A DNA stretch of 64,000 bases from Strongylocentrotus purpuratus (GCF_000002235.5 NW_022145615.1:17967012-18031011), one strand, 5' to 3'. Positions 44,301-47,446 are shown, counted from the first letter of the stretch. Notes: generated from the sequence alone by a model not told the origin. A program made the numbers and translations.

Positions 44301-45578
44301 AGTGTATTTCAAATTAAGAACAACAGAAGAAAAAAGTCATTCCATTTCTTTGATATATCAGTATAATAAAACAGGCACACAATTTAAAGTCAGTATGATT
44401 TTGGGGTCATCAAAGACCAAGATATAAACAAACCAAAGCCTAAGAAATTAAGTACCTTCTGTCCATAGATGCCCAAGTCACGGAACGGGTTGATGGCGAC
44501 CAGGATATCTCCAACATAAGACTGGAAGAAAATTTGAGATTGAACAAAAGAATTAGAAGATAATATACACGCGTTCTTGTTTAATTACTTCCCTGGATCT
44601 TTTCTCTTTATAACTATACAATTAATGATATAGACTGTATTTGTCAAGAAAGGAGAAGAAAAATCTGTACAAGAAGAAAATAAAAAGAATGAGAAATGAA
44701 GCAGTGGAAGAGAAGGAGTAGGAGAAGAAGAAGAAGAAGAGAAAGACAAAGACAACAAATAAAAATGAAGAAGTATGTCTCTTGTCTAGCAGATCATTAA
44801 CCTAGAAATAGCAAAACATTAGTATGTGAAACATACCCATCACAAACAGAGGAAGACGAAGAAGGGGTGAAAGAGAAGGCAAAGGAGAAGAAGGAGGAGG
44901 AGGAGGAGGAGAAGGAGGAGAAAAGAAGAAGAAGAAGAAGAAGAAGAAGAAGAAGAAGAAGAAGAAGAAGGAGGAGGAGAAGGAGGAGGGGGAGGAGGAG
45001 GAAGAAGAGGAAGAGGAAGAAGAAGAAAGAAGAAGAAGAAGAAGAAGAAGAAGAAGAAGAAGAAGAAGAAGAAGGAGAAGGAGAAGGAGGAGAAGAAGAA
45101 GAAGAAGGAGAAGAAGAAGAAGAAGAAGAAGAAGGAGAAGGAGGAGGAGGAGGAGGAGAAGAAGTTTCAAGATGATAGTACACATCACAGAAATTAGAAG
45201 TACTATTTTTACTAAGGTAGCAAAGTTGAAAGTATATTATTATTCACAATGTTGCTGAGCTTATAATTTTATAGATATCAATAATCACATATATTGTTTA
45301 CAATGCTTTACATACTATTTACTAAATGGGATAGATAATTGTACGGCGCTTATAAATGTAAACTTACAAGGTTATTCACTTCAATATCACACCAGTCGCG
45401 TCGTTATAAACATGTAAAACATACTACACAAATTTGTATGAATGGGACTGGTCGTTATAATACTCACATAGATTTGATCACCATTATACCGATGTTTCAG
45501 CTCAGCTAGAAGAACTTCTTCATCGAGATATGGCAAGCCGGCCAAGTCATGCGTTTGGCCTAGAGGAGCTCTTGCCAT
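537..45578 (-). CDS. Unconventional myosin with C-terminal SH2 domain (join of 31 coding exons)
   Basis: Predicted actin-based motor of about 1,128 residues. Exons (transcription order, high to low) are listed one by one below; all junctions are GT-AG and phases agree except in exon 25. Domain order: short N-terminus without an SH3-like fold, motor head about 10-690 with P-loop GESGAGKT (105-112), switch [10 protein letters not shown] (154-162), Glu at the TEDS site (E324), relay DIFGFE (380-385), HFVRCVKPN (597-605), converter ending GKTKLFLK, one IQ motif (about 739-754), a charged helix, an acidic run (844-864), SH2 (about 905-999) with the phosphotyrosine-binding Arg in LIRVSE (R929), then a Ser/Pro tail. 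From memory, SH2-tailed myosins form a separate metazoan class (named XXVIII in one scheme); that class number is recollection. The Glu at the TEDS site suggests no head phosphorylation is needed. Exon 25 is one base short, so this copy as written ends before SH2. Confidence 0.9.
1604..1863 (-). mobile_element. Harbinger (PIF-type) transposase fragment
   Basis: The minus strand reads [20 protein letters not shown] followed by THIGVSKP, the [13 protein letters not shown] catalytic stretch of Harbinger DDE transposases. The upstream part ([16 protein letters not shown]) continues in a different frame, so the fragment is broken. Ends were not found. It lies in the last myosin intron. Confidence 0.75.
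2243..2647. mobile_element. MITE with ~45-bp terminal inverted repeats
   Basis: Left end TTCGTTCGTTAGCCTCTGAT (from about 2,251) is repeated as the reverse complement at the right end (from about 2,618 back to 2,637), and the inverted match extends for about 45 bases. No coding capacity; non-autonomous DNA transposon. Confidence 0.75.
2740..3284. mobile_element. Probable TIR element with internal duplicated block
   Basis: Right end GAGAATACCACCC mirrors GGTGGTAT at the left. Inside, TTAGGCCGAACTATGACGTA occurs twice, 49 bases apart (from 3,100 and 3,149), beside a TGACGTCA palindrome near 3,085-3,092. Confidence 0.4.
4276..4530 (-). CDS. Myosin exon 30 (Ser/Pro-rich tail, residues 1028-1112)
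   Basis: Starts [20 protein letters not shown] and runs through basic Ser/Pro/Arg sequence such as [12 protein letters not shown], ending NKPQLPE. It is GC-rich against its AT-rich surroundings. Acceptor CCTCCACAG, donor GAG|GTAAGA, phases 0 and 0. Probably disordered. Confidence 0.85.
4531..6039. other. Myosin intron 29, distal part
   Basis: AT-rich intron sequence without an exon that I can support. It leads into the 6,040-7,632 repeat array; a related phrase 'aatgatgcctccg' already appears near 5,976. Confidence 0.5.
6422..6926. mobile_element. TIR element inserted into one array unit
   Basis: Ends GCATACCTGCCAACC (6,422) and GGTTGGCAGGTATGC (to 6,926) are exact inverted repeats. CTAC flanks both sides (6,418-6,421 and 6,927-6,930), and neighbouring units show the empty site GACCTACGTGCTCC, so the insertion boundaries are well defined. 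Confidence 0.8.
7508..7582. repeat. ACGG/ACGT minisatellite
   Basis: About 75 bases of CGGACGGACGTA-type repeats. It creates spurious open frames ([10 protein letters not shown] and [10 protein letters not shown]) on both strands. Confidence 0.9.
7772..7855 (-). CDS. Myosin exon 29 (tail, residues 1000-1027)
   Basis: Encodes [20 protein letters not shown] and TSSTSSMP. The acidic CDYSDLV and DDYKR Tyr residues are plausible kinase sites, which would suit an SH2 protein (inference). Acceptor ATACCAG, donor CCG|GTAAGT, phases 0 and 0. Confidence 0.86.
7862..7899 (+). promoter_or_regulatory. DR1-type nuclear-receptor motif cluster
   Basis: AGGTCAAAGGTCA, followed by AGGGTCA and GGGGTCA half-sites, sits just upstream (in transcript sense) of the exon 29 acceptor. 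It is the perfect DR1 consensus; it may be repeat-derived like the nearby array. Confidence 0.35.
8144..8544. mobile_element. MITE family A, copy 1
   Basis: TIRs TTAAAGAGAAGGTTGAGTTC and, inverted, GAACTCAACTTCATCTTTAA. The interior includes GTAGTCCCATATACATCTTT and GCAATCGCATGACC. It has the same structure as 62,970-63,320 and relatives at 42,612-43,022, 62,405-62,803 and 26,552. Confidence 0.85.
8754..8801 (-). CDS. Myosin exon 28 (end of SH2, residues 984-999)
   Basis: A 48-base exon encoding [16 protein letters not shown], the usual C-terminal strand of the SH2 fold. Acceptor CTCTACAG, donor CAG|GTAAGA, phases 0 and 0. Confidence 0.9.
8985..9320 (-). mobile_element. tRNA-derived SINE
   Basis: The minus strand starts GGCGAGTTGGCTCAGTCGGT (A-box type) and has GGTACGAATCC (B-box) downstream, then a body unlike a tRNA. 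It is not a functional tRNA: no acceptor stem pairs. Confidence 0.7.
9405..9528 (-). CDS. Myosin exon 27 (SH2 core, residues 942-983)
   Basis: Encodes [20 protein letters not shown] and [15 protein letters not shown]. The CKHFMI strand and the H.TL.DLI.FH helix are diagnostic for SH2. Acceptor ATGTGCAG, donor AAG|GTAAGA, phase 2 to 0. Confidence 0.95.
9622..10036. repeat. Tandem duplication of ~205 bp in myosin intron 26
   Basis: Copy 1 (about 9,625-9,830) and copy 2 (about 9,846-10,036) share GACGATACTTTTT, CAATATGCAG, ACTACAATA.TAGGATTT and AATTCCTACATAGATGC. The second copy ends 37 bases from the exon 26 donor. Confidence 0.75.
10073..10162 (-). CDS. Myosin exon 26 (SH2 phosphotyrosine pocket, residues 912-941)
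   Basis: Encodes [20 protein letters not shown], then [15 protein letters not shown] is the FLVRES-type strand with the phosphate-binding Arg intact (R929). Acceptor CTTTCAG, donor CAG|GTAAGT, phase 2 to 2. Confidence 0.94.
10163..11257. other. Myosin intron 25
   Basis: AT-rich; contains a 'tttcaagtttcaagttt' repeat start near 10,501 that resembles LINE/SINE 3' ends. No exon seen. Confidence 0.45.
11258..11473 (-). CDS. Myosin exon 25 (acidic run and start of SH2), one base short
   Basis: Opens [14 protein letters not shown] and continues through a 21-residue almost pure Asp/Glu run, then [18 protein letters not shown], a stretch that in SH2D2/SH2D4-like proteins commonly precedes SH2 (recalled pattern). 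The last part reads [11 protein letters not shown], the SH2 start, but in a different frame: one base is missing relative to a continuous frame, most simply in the G run at 11,296-11,300 (C on the plus strand). As written, translation stops about 9 codons later. Acceptor TTGACAG, donor CAG|GTAAGC. Confidence 0.82.
11600..11945 (+). mobile_element. Full-length tRNA-derived SINE with ATT tail
   Basis: The head carries GGGTCCGATCC (B-box), the body CCCCAGGGAGTGAAG and GATGACTGGGGTAATA, the 3' end AAGCGCTATATAAATCCAG and then a (TTA)n tail. Same family as 34,500 and 48,600 by body and tail. Confidence 0.75.
12001..12126 (-). CDS. Myosin exon 24 (residues 798-839)
   Basis: Encodes [20 protein letters not shown] and [13 protein letters not shown]. 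Two donors are possible: GTAATG at 12,027-12,028 or GTAGAT at 11,999-12,000. Only the second, adding VMVQNQQLR, joins exon 25 in the frame that leads to SH2, so it is used here. Phase 1 to 1. Confidence 0.78.
12505..12720 (+). mobile_element. tRNA-derived SINE, second type
   Basis: A-box TGGTCTAGTGGGTAAG and B-box GGTTTGATTCC at tRNA spacing, followed by AGTCCTTAGAGACGTTATAA. It sits in myosin intron 23. Confidence 0.65.
12780..12944 (-). CDS. Myosin exon 23 (IQ motif and charged helix, residues 743-797)
   Basis: Encodes [20 protein letters not shown], completing one IQ light-chain/calmodulin site (about 739-754), followed by a charged, probably helical segment rich in Lys, Glu and Ala. Acceptor TTTTCAG, donor ATG|GTAAGT, phase 1 to 1. 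No second IQ motif is seen. Confidence 0.92.
12945..13779. other. Myosin intron 22
   Basis: Contains a short hairpin, CTAGGTAGGACAA / TTGTCCTACCTAG (about 13,296-13,330), and the MITE at 13,345-13,593. The remainder is AT-rich with nothing else recognised. Confidence 0.5.
13345..13593. mobile_element. MITE with 34-bp TIRs (mariner-like ends)
   Basis: Left GTCGGAGGGGTGACAAAACC and right, inverted, GTCGGTGGGGTAACAAAACC; both continue TTGTATCTCAA. Flanked by TAT/ATA. Confidence 0.75.
13780..13871 (-). CDS. Myosin exon 22 (end of head, residues 712-742)
   Basis: Encodes [20 protein letters not shown], where GKTK.FLK closes the converter, then [11 protein letters not shown] opening the IQ motif. 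Donor GAT|GTAAGT, phase 2 to 1. Confidence 0.93.
13872..15595. other. Myosin introns 20 and 21 (around exon 21)
   Basis: AT-rich. About 15,140-15,300 repeats sequence found again at 15,420-15,580 (shared CACTTTATCTGATGATAA), an old tandem duplication ending at the exon 20 donor. A LINE/SINE-like tail with (ATCT)n lies at 14,990-15,065. Confidence 0.45.
14696..14791 (-). CDS. Myosin exon 21 (converter, residues 680-711)
   Basis: Encodes [20 protein letters not shown] and [12 protein letters not shown]. Acceptor GCTCAG, donor GGG|GTGAGT, phase 2 to 2. Confidence 0.92.
15596..15685 (-). CDS. Myosin exon 20 (converter, residues 650-679)
   Basis: Encodes [20 protein letters not shown], then DLVARGHKF. 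Acceptor GATTCAG, donor TTAA|GTTAGT, phase 2 to 2. Separated from exon 19 by only 93 bases. Confidence 0.9.
15779..15864 (-). CDS. Myosin exon 19 (SH1 helix, residues 622-649)
   Basis: Encodes [20 protein letters not shown], the SH1-helix/converter entry. It lies after a 5.1-kb intron that contains the nested antisense gene. Acceptor TTACATAG, donor CAG|GTAGGA, phase 0 to 2. Confidence 0.94.
16203..16514. mobile_element. hAT-like MITE with long poly-C runs
   Basis: Ends CAGTGGCGGATCCTGG and, inverted, CAGGGGCGGATCCAGG, the common hAT-type terminus. ATATT flanks both sides (16,198-16,202 and 16,515-16,519). The interior is mostly C homopolymers, hard to sequence. Confidence 0.7.
16683..16816. 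mobile_element. MITE family D, copy 1
   Basis: AATGTTGTATTGCCCTTTAG at the left; CAAAGGGCAATTAATACAAC and TTTTTTAAAGGCC at the right. Shorter sister of the copy at 20,621. Confidence 0.65.
17747..17828 (+). CDS. Hotdog gene exon 1
   Basis: Starts [20 protein letters not shown] and ends FNKA plus one base; donor CCG|GTGAGT at 17,829. The first base of the split codon is G, completed by CG in exon 2. Earlier GTAAGT donors at 17,175 and 17,711 could end alternative 5' UTR exons. Confidence 0.82.
17747..19279 (+). CDS. Double-hotdog thioesterase-like protein, nested in a myosin intron (2 exons)
   Basis: Join 17747-17828 and 18483-19279, 292 residues, plus strand, inside the 15,865-20,933 intron of the minus-strand myosin. 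Two hotdog-like halves are visible: residues about 1-135, with [13 protein letters not shown] and [19 protein letters not shown], and about 140-292, with [20 protein letters not shown], the TD.N.HVN..VY/F pattern that opens 4HBT/acyl-CoA thioesterase folds, and later [20 protein letters not shown]. Members of this fold usually hydrolyse acyl-thioesters; the substrate is not predictable here. No signal peptide or membrane segment is seen. It has its own intron and an intact frame, so it is not a retrocopy. AATAAA at 20,039 is a possible polyadenylation signal. Confidence 0.85.
18483..19279 (+). CDS. Hotdog gene exon 2 (stop TAG)
   Basis: Acceptor TTTCTTTGCAG; reads [20 protein letters not shown] to [11 protein letters not shown] and TAG. 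Holds both hotdog cores without interruption. Confidence 0.88.
20108..20274. repeat. Long inverted repeat (hairpin), ~70-bp arms
   Basis: GAAAGATTAACATTAATTCT pairs with AGAATGTTAATCTTTC, and the match extends outward to ACAAATAATGAATG / CATTCATTATTTGT; the loop is about 18 bases. It lies downstream of the hotdog gene, past its possible polyadenylation signal. Confidence 0.75.
20621..20872. mobile_element. MITE family D, copy 2
   Basis: TTAAAAAAAGATGTTGTATT at the left and its near inverse (TACAACATCTTTTTTTAA) at the right. It is 61 bases from the exon 18 donor. Confidence 0.75.
20934..21053 (-). CDS. Myosin exon 18 (residues 582-621)
   Basis: Encodes [20 protein letters not shown] followed by KPN, the conserved HFVRC(I/V)KPN motif. 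Acceptor CTTGCAG, donor CAG|GTTAGT, phases 0 and 0. Confidence 0.96.
21795..21848 (-). CDS. Myosin exon 17 (residues 564-581)
   Basis: Short 54-base exon encoding [25 protein letters not shown] leads into the actin-binding helix. Acceptor ATCACAG, donor AAG|GTACAT, phases 0 and 0. Confidence 0.92.
21881..22178. mobile_element. Mariner-type MITE with ~38-bp TIRs
   Basis: GAGTGAGTCAGAAAAAATGT, CCCACTTTTTAAAAGTTG and the inverse at 22,138-22,178; flanked by TATA. It begins about 33 bases from the exon 17 acceptor, inside the region where the pyrimidine tract or branch point would lie. Confidence 0.85.
22179..22940. other. Myosin intron 16, rest
   Basis: AT-rich intron sequence; nothing recognised. 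Confidence 0.5.
22941..23017 (-). CDS. Myosin exon 16 (loop 2 region, residues 538-563)
   Basis: Encodes [20 protein letters not shown], then RKSLKK: a basic, Lys-rich stretch where actin-binding loop 2 is expected. Acceptor ATGCAG lacks a good pyrimidine tract because a tandem repeat abuts it. A nearer AG at about 23,007 would give an in-frame stop, so I reject it. Phase 1 to 0. Confidence 0.85.
23021..23255. repeat. Four ~65-bp tandem repeats beside the exon 16 acceptor
   Basis: Units share ATGAAATCAT.AAT.CTCAATTATT and CATATTGTTTTTT, with copies starting near 23,025, 23,086, 23,148 and 23,209. The first copy reaches the splice acceptor at 23,018. Confidence 0.75.
23256..24360. other. Myosin intron 15, first part
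   Basis: AT-rich with poly-T and poly-A runs and LINE-tail-like 'aaataaattggaaataaag' near 23,515. No coding sequence supported. Confidence 0.45.
24374..24736 (-). mobile_element. LINE remnant: C-terminus of a non-LTR reverse transcriptase
   Basis: Reads [20 protein letters not shown], then [16 protein letters not shown] and [12 protein letters not shown], the WxGHxxRxxDxRW...RRGRP..RW.DDL tail of LINE polyproteins. The core RT domain is absent; 5'-truncated copy. Confidence 0.75.
24826..24862. repeat. Short perfect hairpin
   Basis: AAGGTCGCAAAAC and GTTTTGCGACCTT face each other with a short loop; probably part of a small palindromic element. Confidence 0.5.
25056..25299. mobile_element. 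Palindromic MITE (GGCCCGAATTCACAAAGGAG ends)
   Basis: Ends TGGCCCGAATTCACAAAGGA and its inverse; internal inverted CCCATGGTT blocks. About 240 bases, non-coding, 65 bases from the exon 15 donor. Confidence 0.8.
25364..25475 (-). CDS. Myosin exon 15 (residues 501-537)
   Basis: Encodes [20 protein letters not shown], the start of the lower-50K actin-binding region. Donor GAG|GTTGGT is poor, but phase (0 to 1) and the downstream frame fit it. Confidence 0.9.
26166..26540. repeat. Tandem repeat, ~140-bp unit, about 2.7 copies
   Basis: AAAGCCCACCACCA.TTTCAA (near 26,168 and 26,311), then GTAGAATGCCCATTACTATA; each unit follows with GAGCTTGAGAAAGA or GAGAGAGTGG, and the first two end GATTTCTTA.TA.AATA. 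It is in myosin intron 14. Confidence 0.6.
26552..26710. mobile_element. MITE family A, truncated copy
   Basis: TTAAAGAGAAGGTTGAGTTC start; the interior ACATTACACTGAATGTTCAA and GGGGCTGGCTGAGTAATGAG matches, inverted, the copy at 42,612-43,022. Confidence 0.7.
27334..27420 (-). pseudogene. Relic duplicate of myosin exon 14
   Basis: The minus strand reads [20 protein letters not shown], then STNHFAGR, against [28 protein letters not shown] in exon 14. Nucleotide identity is high over 80 bases and the frame is open, but the donor after AGG is GATATT instead of GTAAGA and no acceptor is seen upstream. A dead tandem exon copy in intron 14, about 140 bases past the real exon. Confidence 0.85.
27557..27673 (-). 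CDS. Myosin exon 14 (residues 462-500)
   Basis: Encodes [20 protein letters not shown] and [16 protein letters not shown] is a motor hallmark. Acceptor ATGCCAG, donor AGG|GTAAGA, phases 0 and 0. A dead duplicate of its 3' half lies downstream in the next intron. Confidence 0.95.
28256..28321 (-). CDS. Myosin exon 13 (residues 440-461)
   Basis: Encodes [20 protein letters not shown], ending PQ; the P.GIL.LLDEE stretch shared by myosins. Donor CAG|GTAAGC, phases 0 and 0. Confidence 0.94.
28970..29056 (-). CDS. Myosin exon 12 (residues 411-439)
   Basis: Encodes [20 protein letters not shown], continuing the relay region. Acceptor TTTGCAG, donor CTG|GTAAGT, phases 0 and 0. Confidence 0.95.
30782..30987. 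mobile_element. MITE, TACAGTGAAACCTG ends
   Basis: TACAGTGAAACCTGTCTGTA at the left, and TTTGACTGTA at the right matches it inverted. TA at both edges suggests a Tc1/mariner-type element. Confidence 0.7.
31306..31406 (-). CDS. Myosin exon 11 (switch II/relay, residues 377-410)
   Basis: Encodes [20 protein letters not shown] and [14 protein letters not shown]: switch II and relay helix. Acceptor TTTATCAG, donor CAG|GTATTA, phase 1 to 0. Confidence 0.96.
32142..32301. mobile_element. Small MITE (GGGCTCTGTCTTA ends)
   Basis: TGGGCTCTGTCTTATAAAGA at the left and the inverse CAGGGCTCCATCTTACAAT at the right; interior repeats of ATCAATCGCAAGT. Confidence 0.7.
32480..32660 (+). mobile_element. tRNA-derived SINE, third type
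   Basis: CTCAGTTGTAGAGCAGTGGT and GGTTCGAAACC give A and B boxes. The tail ACAAGCATAAACATGCTTTC and CAGTCAGGT is echoed at 47,320-47,355. Confidence 0.65.
32924..33043 (-). CDS. Myosin exon 10 (residues 337-376)
   Basis: Encodes [20 protein letters not shown], one of the most conserved motor stretches. Acceptor CATACAG, donor TAG|GTAAGA, phase 1 to 1. Confidence 0.95.
33585..33857. repeat. Tandem duplication, ~145-bp unit
   Basis: Both copies share AAGATATTATGCAGCAA, CAAGTTATGGTGAATAAGAC and TGCCATAGTCCATGG. Copy 2 ends within 20 bases of the exon 9 donor. Confidence 0.8.
33876..33984 (-). CDS. Myosin exon 9 (TEDS site, residues 301-336)
   Basis: Encodes [20 protein letters not shown] and [15 protein letters not shown]. 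Glu324 sits 16 residues before the RDAMTK motif, the TEDS position. Phase 0 to 1; donor ACG|GTCAGT. Confidence 0.93.
34500..34672 (+). mobile_element. SINE with AAGCGCTTAGACAC tail
   Basis: AATGCTCCCCAGGGACTGGA, TCCGATGACTGGGGTAATA, GTAAAGCGCTTAGACACATC, then a (ATT)n tail. It is 5'-truncated and ends next to the exon 8 donor. Confidence 0.75.
34687..34806 (-). CDS. Myosin exon 8 (residues 261-300)
   Basis: Encodes [20 protein letters not shown], typical of the motor upper-50K domain. Acceptor ATGACAG, donor GGG|GTAAGA, phases 0 and 0. Confidence 0.93.
34881..35238. mobile_element. MITE family B, copy 1 (truncated)
   Basis: Starts CTTAAAGATACTATGTCCC and matches copy 2 until the next copy begins at 35,239. 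Its right terminus is missing. Confidence 0.75.
35239..35788. mobile_element. MITE family B, copy 2 (complete)
   Basis: TIRs CTTAAAGGTATTATGTCCC and, inverted, CTTAAAGGTACTACATG; about 550 bases without coding capacity. The right ~500 bases recur inverted at the window's right edge. Confidence 0.8.
36075..36180 (-). CDS. Myosin exon 7 (residues 225-260)
   Basis: Completes the split Leu codon and encodes [15 protein letters not shown], then [13 protein letters not shown]. Acceptor TTTTTCCAG; donor GAG|GTCAGA is weaker than the others. Phase 2 to 0. Confidence 0.92.
36281..36398. repeat. Poly-T/TAAT tract ending in poly-G
   Basis: Nearly 100 bases of T with short TTTA interruptions, then about 19 G. 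A likely site of length error. Confidence 0.9.
36855..37430 (+). mobile_element. LINE 3' end (CR1/L2-like)
   Basis: The plus strand reads [14 protein letters not shown] and then [10 protein letters not shown], the SIRYxGPxxWN...FK..LK..L ending of LINE reverse transcriptases. A non-coding stretch with TTGTA repeats and GGCCATTAAATAAAC follows. 5'-truncated. Confidence 0.6.
37680..38387. repeat. CAT-rich then (CCT)n microsatellite, ~700 bases
   Basis: ATCATC-rich from 37,680 to about 37,993, then CCT repeats with TCTCC and CCCC interruptions to 38,379. The transcript sees (GGA)n starting 9 bases after the exon 6 donor GT. Confidence 0.95.
38388..38544 (-). CDS. Myosin exon 6 (residues 173-224)
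   Basis: Encodes [16 protein letters not shown] and [13 protein letters not shown], a well conserved upper-50K segment. Acceptor TCCTAG, donor TCT|GTGAGT, phase 1 to 2. The donor runs almost directly into a ~390-base GGA repeat. Confidence 0.94.
38545..39907. other. Myosin introns 4 and 5 (around exon 5)
   Basis: AT-rich sequence with scattered ATAATAATA runs; no element or exon besides exon 5. Confidence 0.5.
39272..39374 (-). CDS. Myosin exon 5 (switch I, residues 139-172)
   Basis: Encodes [20 protein letters not shown] with switch [10 protein letters not shown] at 154-162, the nucleotide-sensing loop. Phase 0 to 1; donor ACAG|GTAAAT. Confidence 0.95.
39908..40010 (-). CDS. Myosin exon 4 (P-loop, residues 104-138)
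   Basis: Carries the ATP-binding P-loop [11 protein letters not shown] (105-115) and [11 protein letters not shown]. Phase 2 to 0; acceptor ATTGACAG, donor CAG|GTATGC. A second copy of its acceptor lies 107 bases upstream in the transcript. Confidence 0.95.
40103..40136 (-). repeat. Duplicate of the exon 4 splice acceptor
   Basis: CCACTCTCCCCACTGTCAAT and ATCAAACAGAA repeat the exon 4 acceptor region (39,999-40,028). If used, it would begin the exon at 40,117 and add 107 bases, changing the frame. Confidence 0.85.
40188..40415. repeat. (TC)n then (CTT)n microsatellite
   Basis: About 40 bases of TC followed by about 170 bases of TTC with one TTTTC interruption; in the transcript it is GAA-type purine sequence. 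Confidence 0.95.
41898..42165. mobile_element. MITE family C, diverged copy
   Basis: Starts GGGTGTTTCACAAAGATCCT; the right end is only partly preserved (AGTCCAACTTAGAGTTGAG). The complete relative is at 47,447-47,750. Confidence 0.6.
42612..43022. mobile_element. MITE family A, copy in inverse orientation
   Basis: TTAAAGATAAACTTTAGTAC at the left and CCAGAACTGGAGTTTATCTT at the right; shares GGTTCTGGAGTCATCAAAAT with family A interiors. Confidence 0.7.
43516..43649 (-). CDS. Myosin exon 3 (residues 60-103)
   Basis: Encodes [20 protein letters not shown] and continues to NQCIVIS, just before the P-loop. Acceptor TTGACAG, donor CAG|GTAAGA, ends in phase 2. Confidence 0.93.
43650..44455. other. 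Myosin intron 2
   Basis: AT-rich, no repeat or exon recognised. Confidence 0.5.
44456..44521 (-). CDS. Myosin exon 2 (residues 38-59)
   Basis: Encodes [19 protein letters not shown], the conserved N-terminal motor signature. Acceptor CTTCCAG, donor AAG|GTACTT, phases 0 and 0. Confidence 0.93.
44715..45165. repeat. (GAA)n/(GGA)n purine tract, ~450 bases
   Basis: Almost pure A/G on the plus strand over long parts, in myosin intron 1. It yields meaningless EEE/RRR/KKK and SSS/LLL frames. Confidence 0.95.
45468..45578 (-). CDS. Myosin exon 1 (start codon, residues 1-37)
   Basis: Begins [14 protein letters not shown], then [14 protein letters not shown], the usual opening of a motor that lacks the N-terminal SH3-like domain. 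Donor TAT|GTGAGT, phase 0. The ATG is preceded by an A-rich GGAAA context and is the first Met of the frame. Confidence 0.9.
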
Positions 45579-45800
45579 TTTCCTTTACTTTTCCCCAAAA
45601 ATTTATGTTAGATTAAATAACAATAACGATTGGGAAGAGTTTCCAAAACTTTGAATAACTTTACTTCGTTGGTTCACGCGTTAAAAATATACCGGTAAAA
45701 ACCTATACCAGGCGCTAGTACGCTCCTGTATGTAAACACTAGTCTAGTCATACATATATAGGTCCGTGGGCGTGGCCATTATTTTGCGTAATGCACCGTA
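45579..45800 (-). promoter_or_regulatory. Candidate myosin 5' UTR and promoter
   Basis: Upstream of the myosin ATG the minus strand holds a TATA-like CTATATATG at about 45,753-45,761, a CACGCCCAC GC/CACC box at about 45,766-45,774 and a forkhead-like GTTTACA at about 45,732-45,738. The sequence is richer in GC and CpG than the flanks. No transcript evidence; motif-based only. Confidence 0.35.
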
Positions 45801-47446
45801 CTGCACCCAAGGGTGTAACTGACCTCAAATAAGATAAAGTCATTATTTGAGTTGAACCCTTCCAGAAATGGTTATGTTCTTATTTTAGCAGTCTCATCAT
45901 CACTATACAACAGCATAATCTTTCAGGTTTATTAAGTTGCATAGCCCGCTACTATCAACAAAGAACATCTCACGTGTAGATCTAACCTTTAGAATTTGGG
46001 TTTTCTTTTCTTGTTGATGATGATGATGATGATTTCTATTCGACAAGCTTCCAACATACAACAATATACAATAATACAGATCAGAAATAAGTCAGCTTGA
46101 TCAGGATAACCCACGAAAGCTCGAGAGCTTATTTCCAGTGGGGTCCCTTACAGACATGTATAAAATTAATAACTTAAAATAGTAAGAATTATTTACAGAC
46201 AGATAAGAAAAATAAAAGAATTACTTATTAAAGATAATAATAATAACAACATTAAACTGATGATAGAAATGATAATAAGTACAAGAAGAAAAGGAAGAAG
46301 GAGAAGAAGAAAAAGAGGCGGAGGAAGAAGAGGAAAATAATTTGTAGAGTTTCTATAACGTACGAAAACTAAAATGAAAAAGTATGAACCAGCAGAAGAA
46401 TACAAATTTCAATCATATAACATGTCATTTACTTCTCTTATCTGACTGTCAAGTATTAGGTATTCCTTTATGGTATAGTATACATTGTCATTTCTTATTT
46501 ACCCGGTTTTCCTTATAAATTAAATAGGATATAGGCTATTTGTGCACAATGATATGCCACCATCATCACTTCATCAGACATTAGAGGAATTAAAATCTCA
46601 TTGCAATATTTTACCTTTCTCGTCAGCAGGCAGGCTACGTCTAGAAGACCGACATCGTCTCGAGGGCCACTATCCACTTTTCAGACGGCATCGCTTTCAT
46701 ACTCTTCTTGTCCGTGCATATTCATTTCTTATCTTATTCTTTCCTTGTCTTTACATATCTGTCTTTTTTTTCTCCCTTCATATCCGTTTTAATATTTATA
46801 CATTTTACTCCATGTTTAATTTTGTTAACTTAAACTTTTGATTTTTATCTTTTGTTGGTCTCATGTTTGTCTATGATCCAGAGTATGTTGAAATATTTGA
46901 ATGTGGGGGTAATCAGGGGTACCGGGTGGTGTCAGTTTTGTTTTAAGGGGGCATATACTAGTCTAGAACATCTCTGGCAAGCAAAAAAAAAAAAAAAGAC
47001 TCCAGAAAAAGACAAATAATAGTATTGACAGTCATACCATATGATAAGGATTTTGTTTGAATTACTTGTGATTCAGACCTGTATAATTATGTTTTTAAAA
47101 GTTATTATTTTTCTTTGTTTTTTTGTTGTTGGTTTAGTGAAAATAAAAGAAGAATCCGTATTTTCTTTCTTTTTTCTCCTGATATGTTATAACATTATTA
47201 ATCACATTATGTGGCTATTCTGATAAGCACCCGCCCCTGTATACTTTGAAATCTATTTTAATGATCTGCATCTTTATCGTTATCTGCCCTGCATGGACCA
47301 TCAATCATTGGTTGCTTAATTAACAAGCATTTATGCTTTCTTATCAGTCAGGTAAATTAACCACCACTAATTACTACCTTAATCATGTGTAGTTTGATAA
47401 CTTTGAAACATCTAGTCCATCAGTAATCATCACTATCATCATCTAG

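Noticed and set aside
44797-45188. Open frames of 102-128 residues, poly-Ser/Leu/Phe or Glu/Arg
   Set aside because: All come from the GAA/GGA tract in myosin intron 1.
46542-46841. Plus-strand frame of 99 residues
   Set aside because: No recognisable motif, ends in a hydrophobic AT-driven tail, and no splice or promoter context; possibly a worn repeat.
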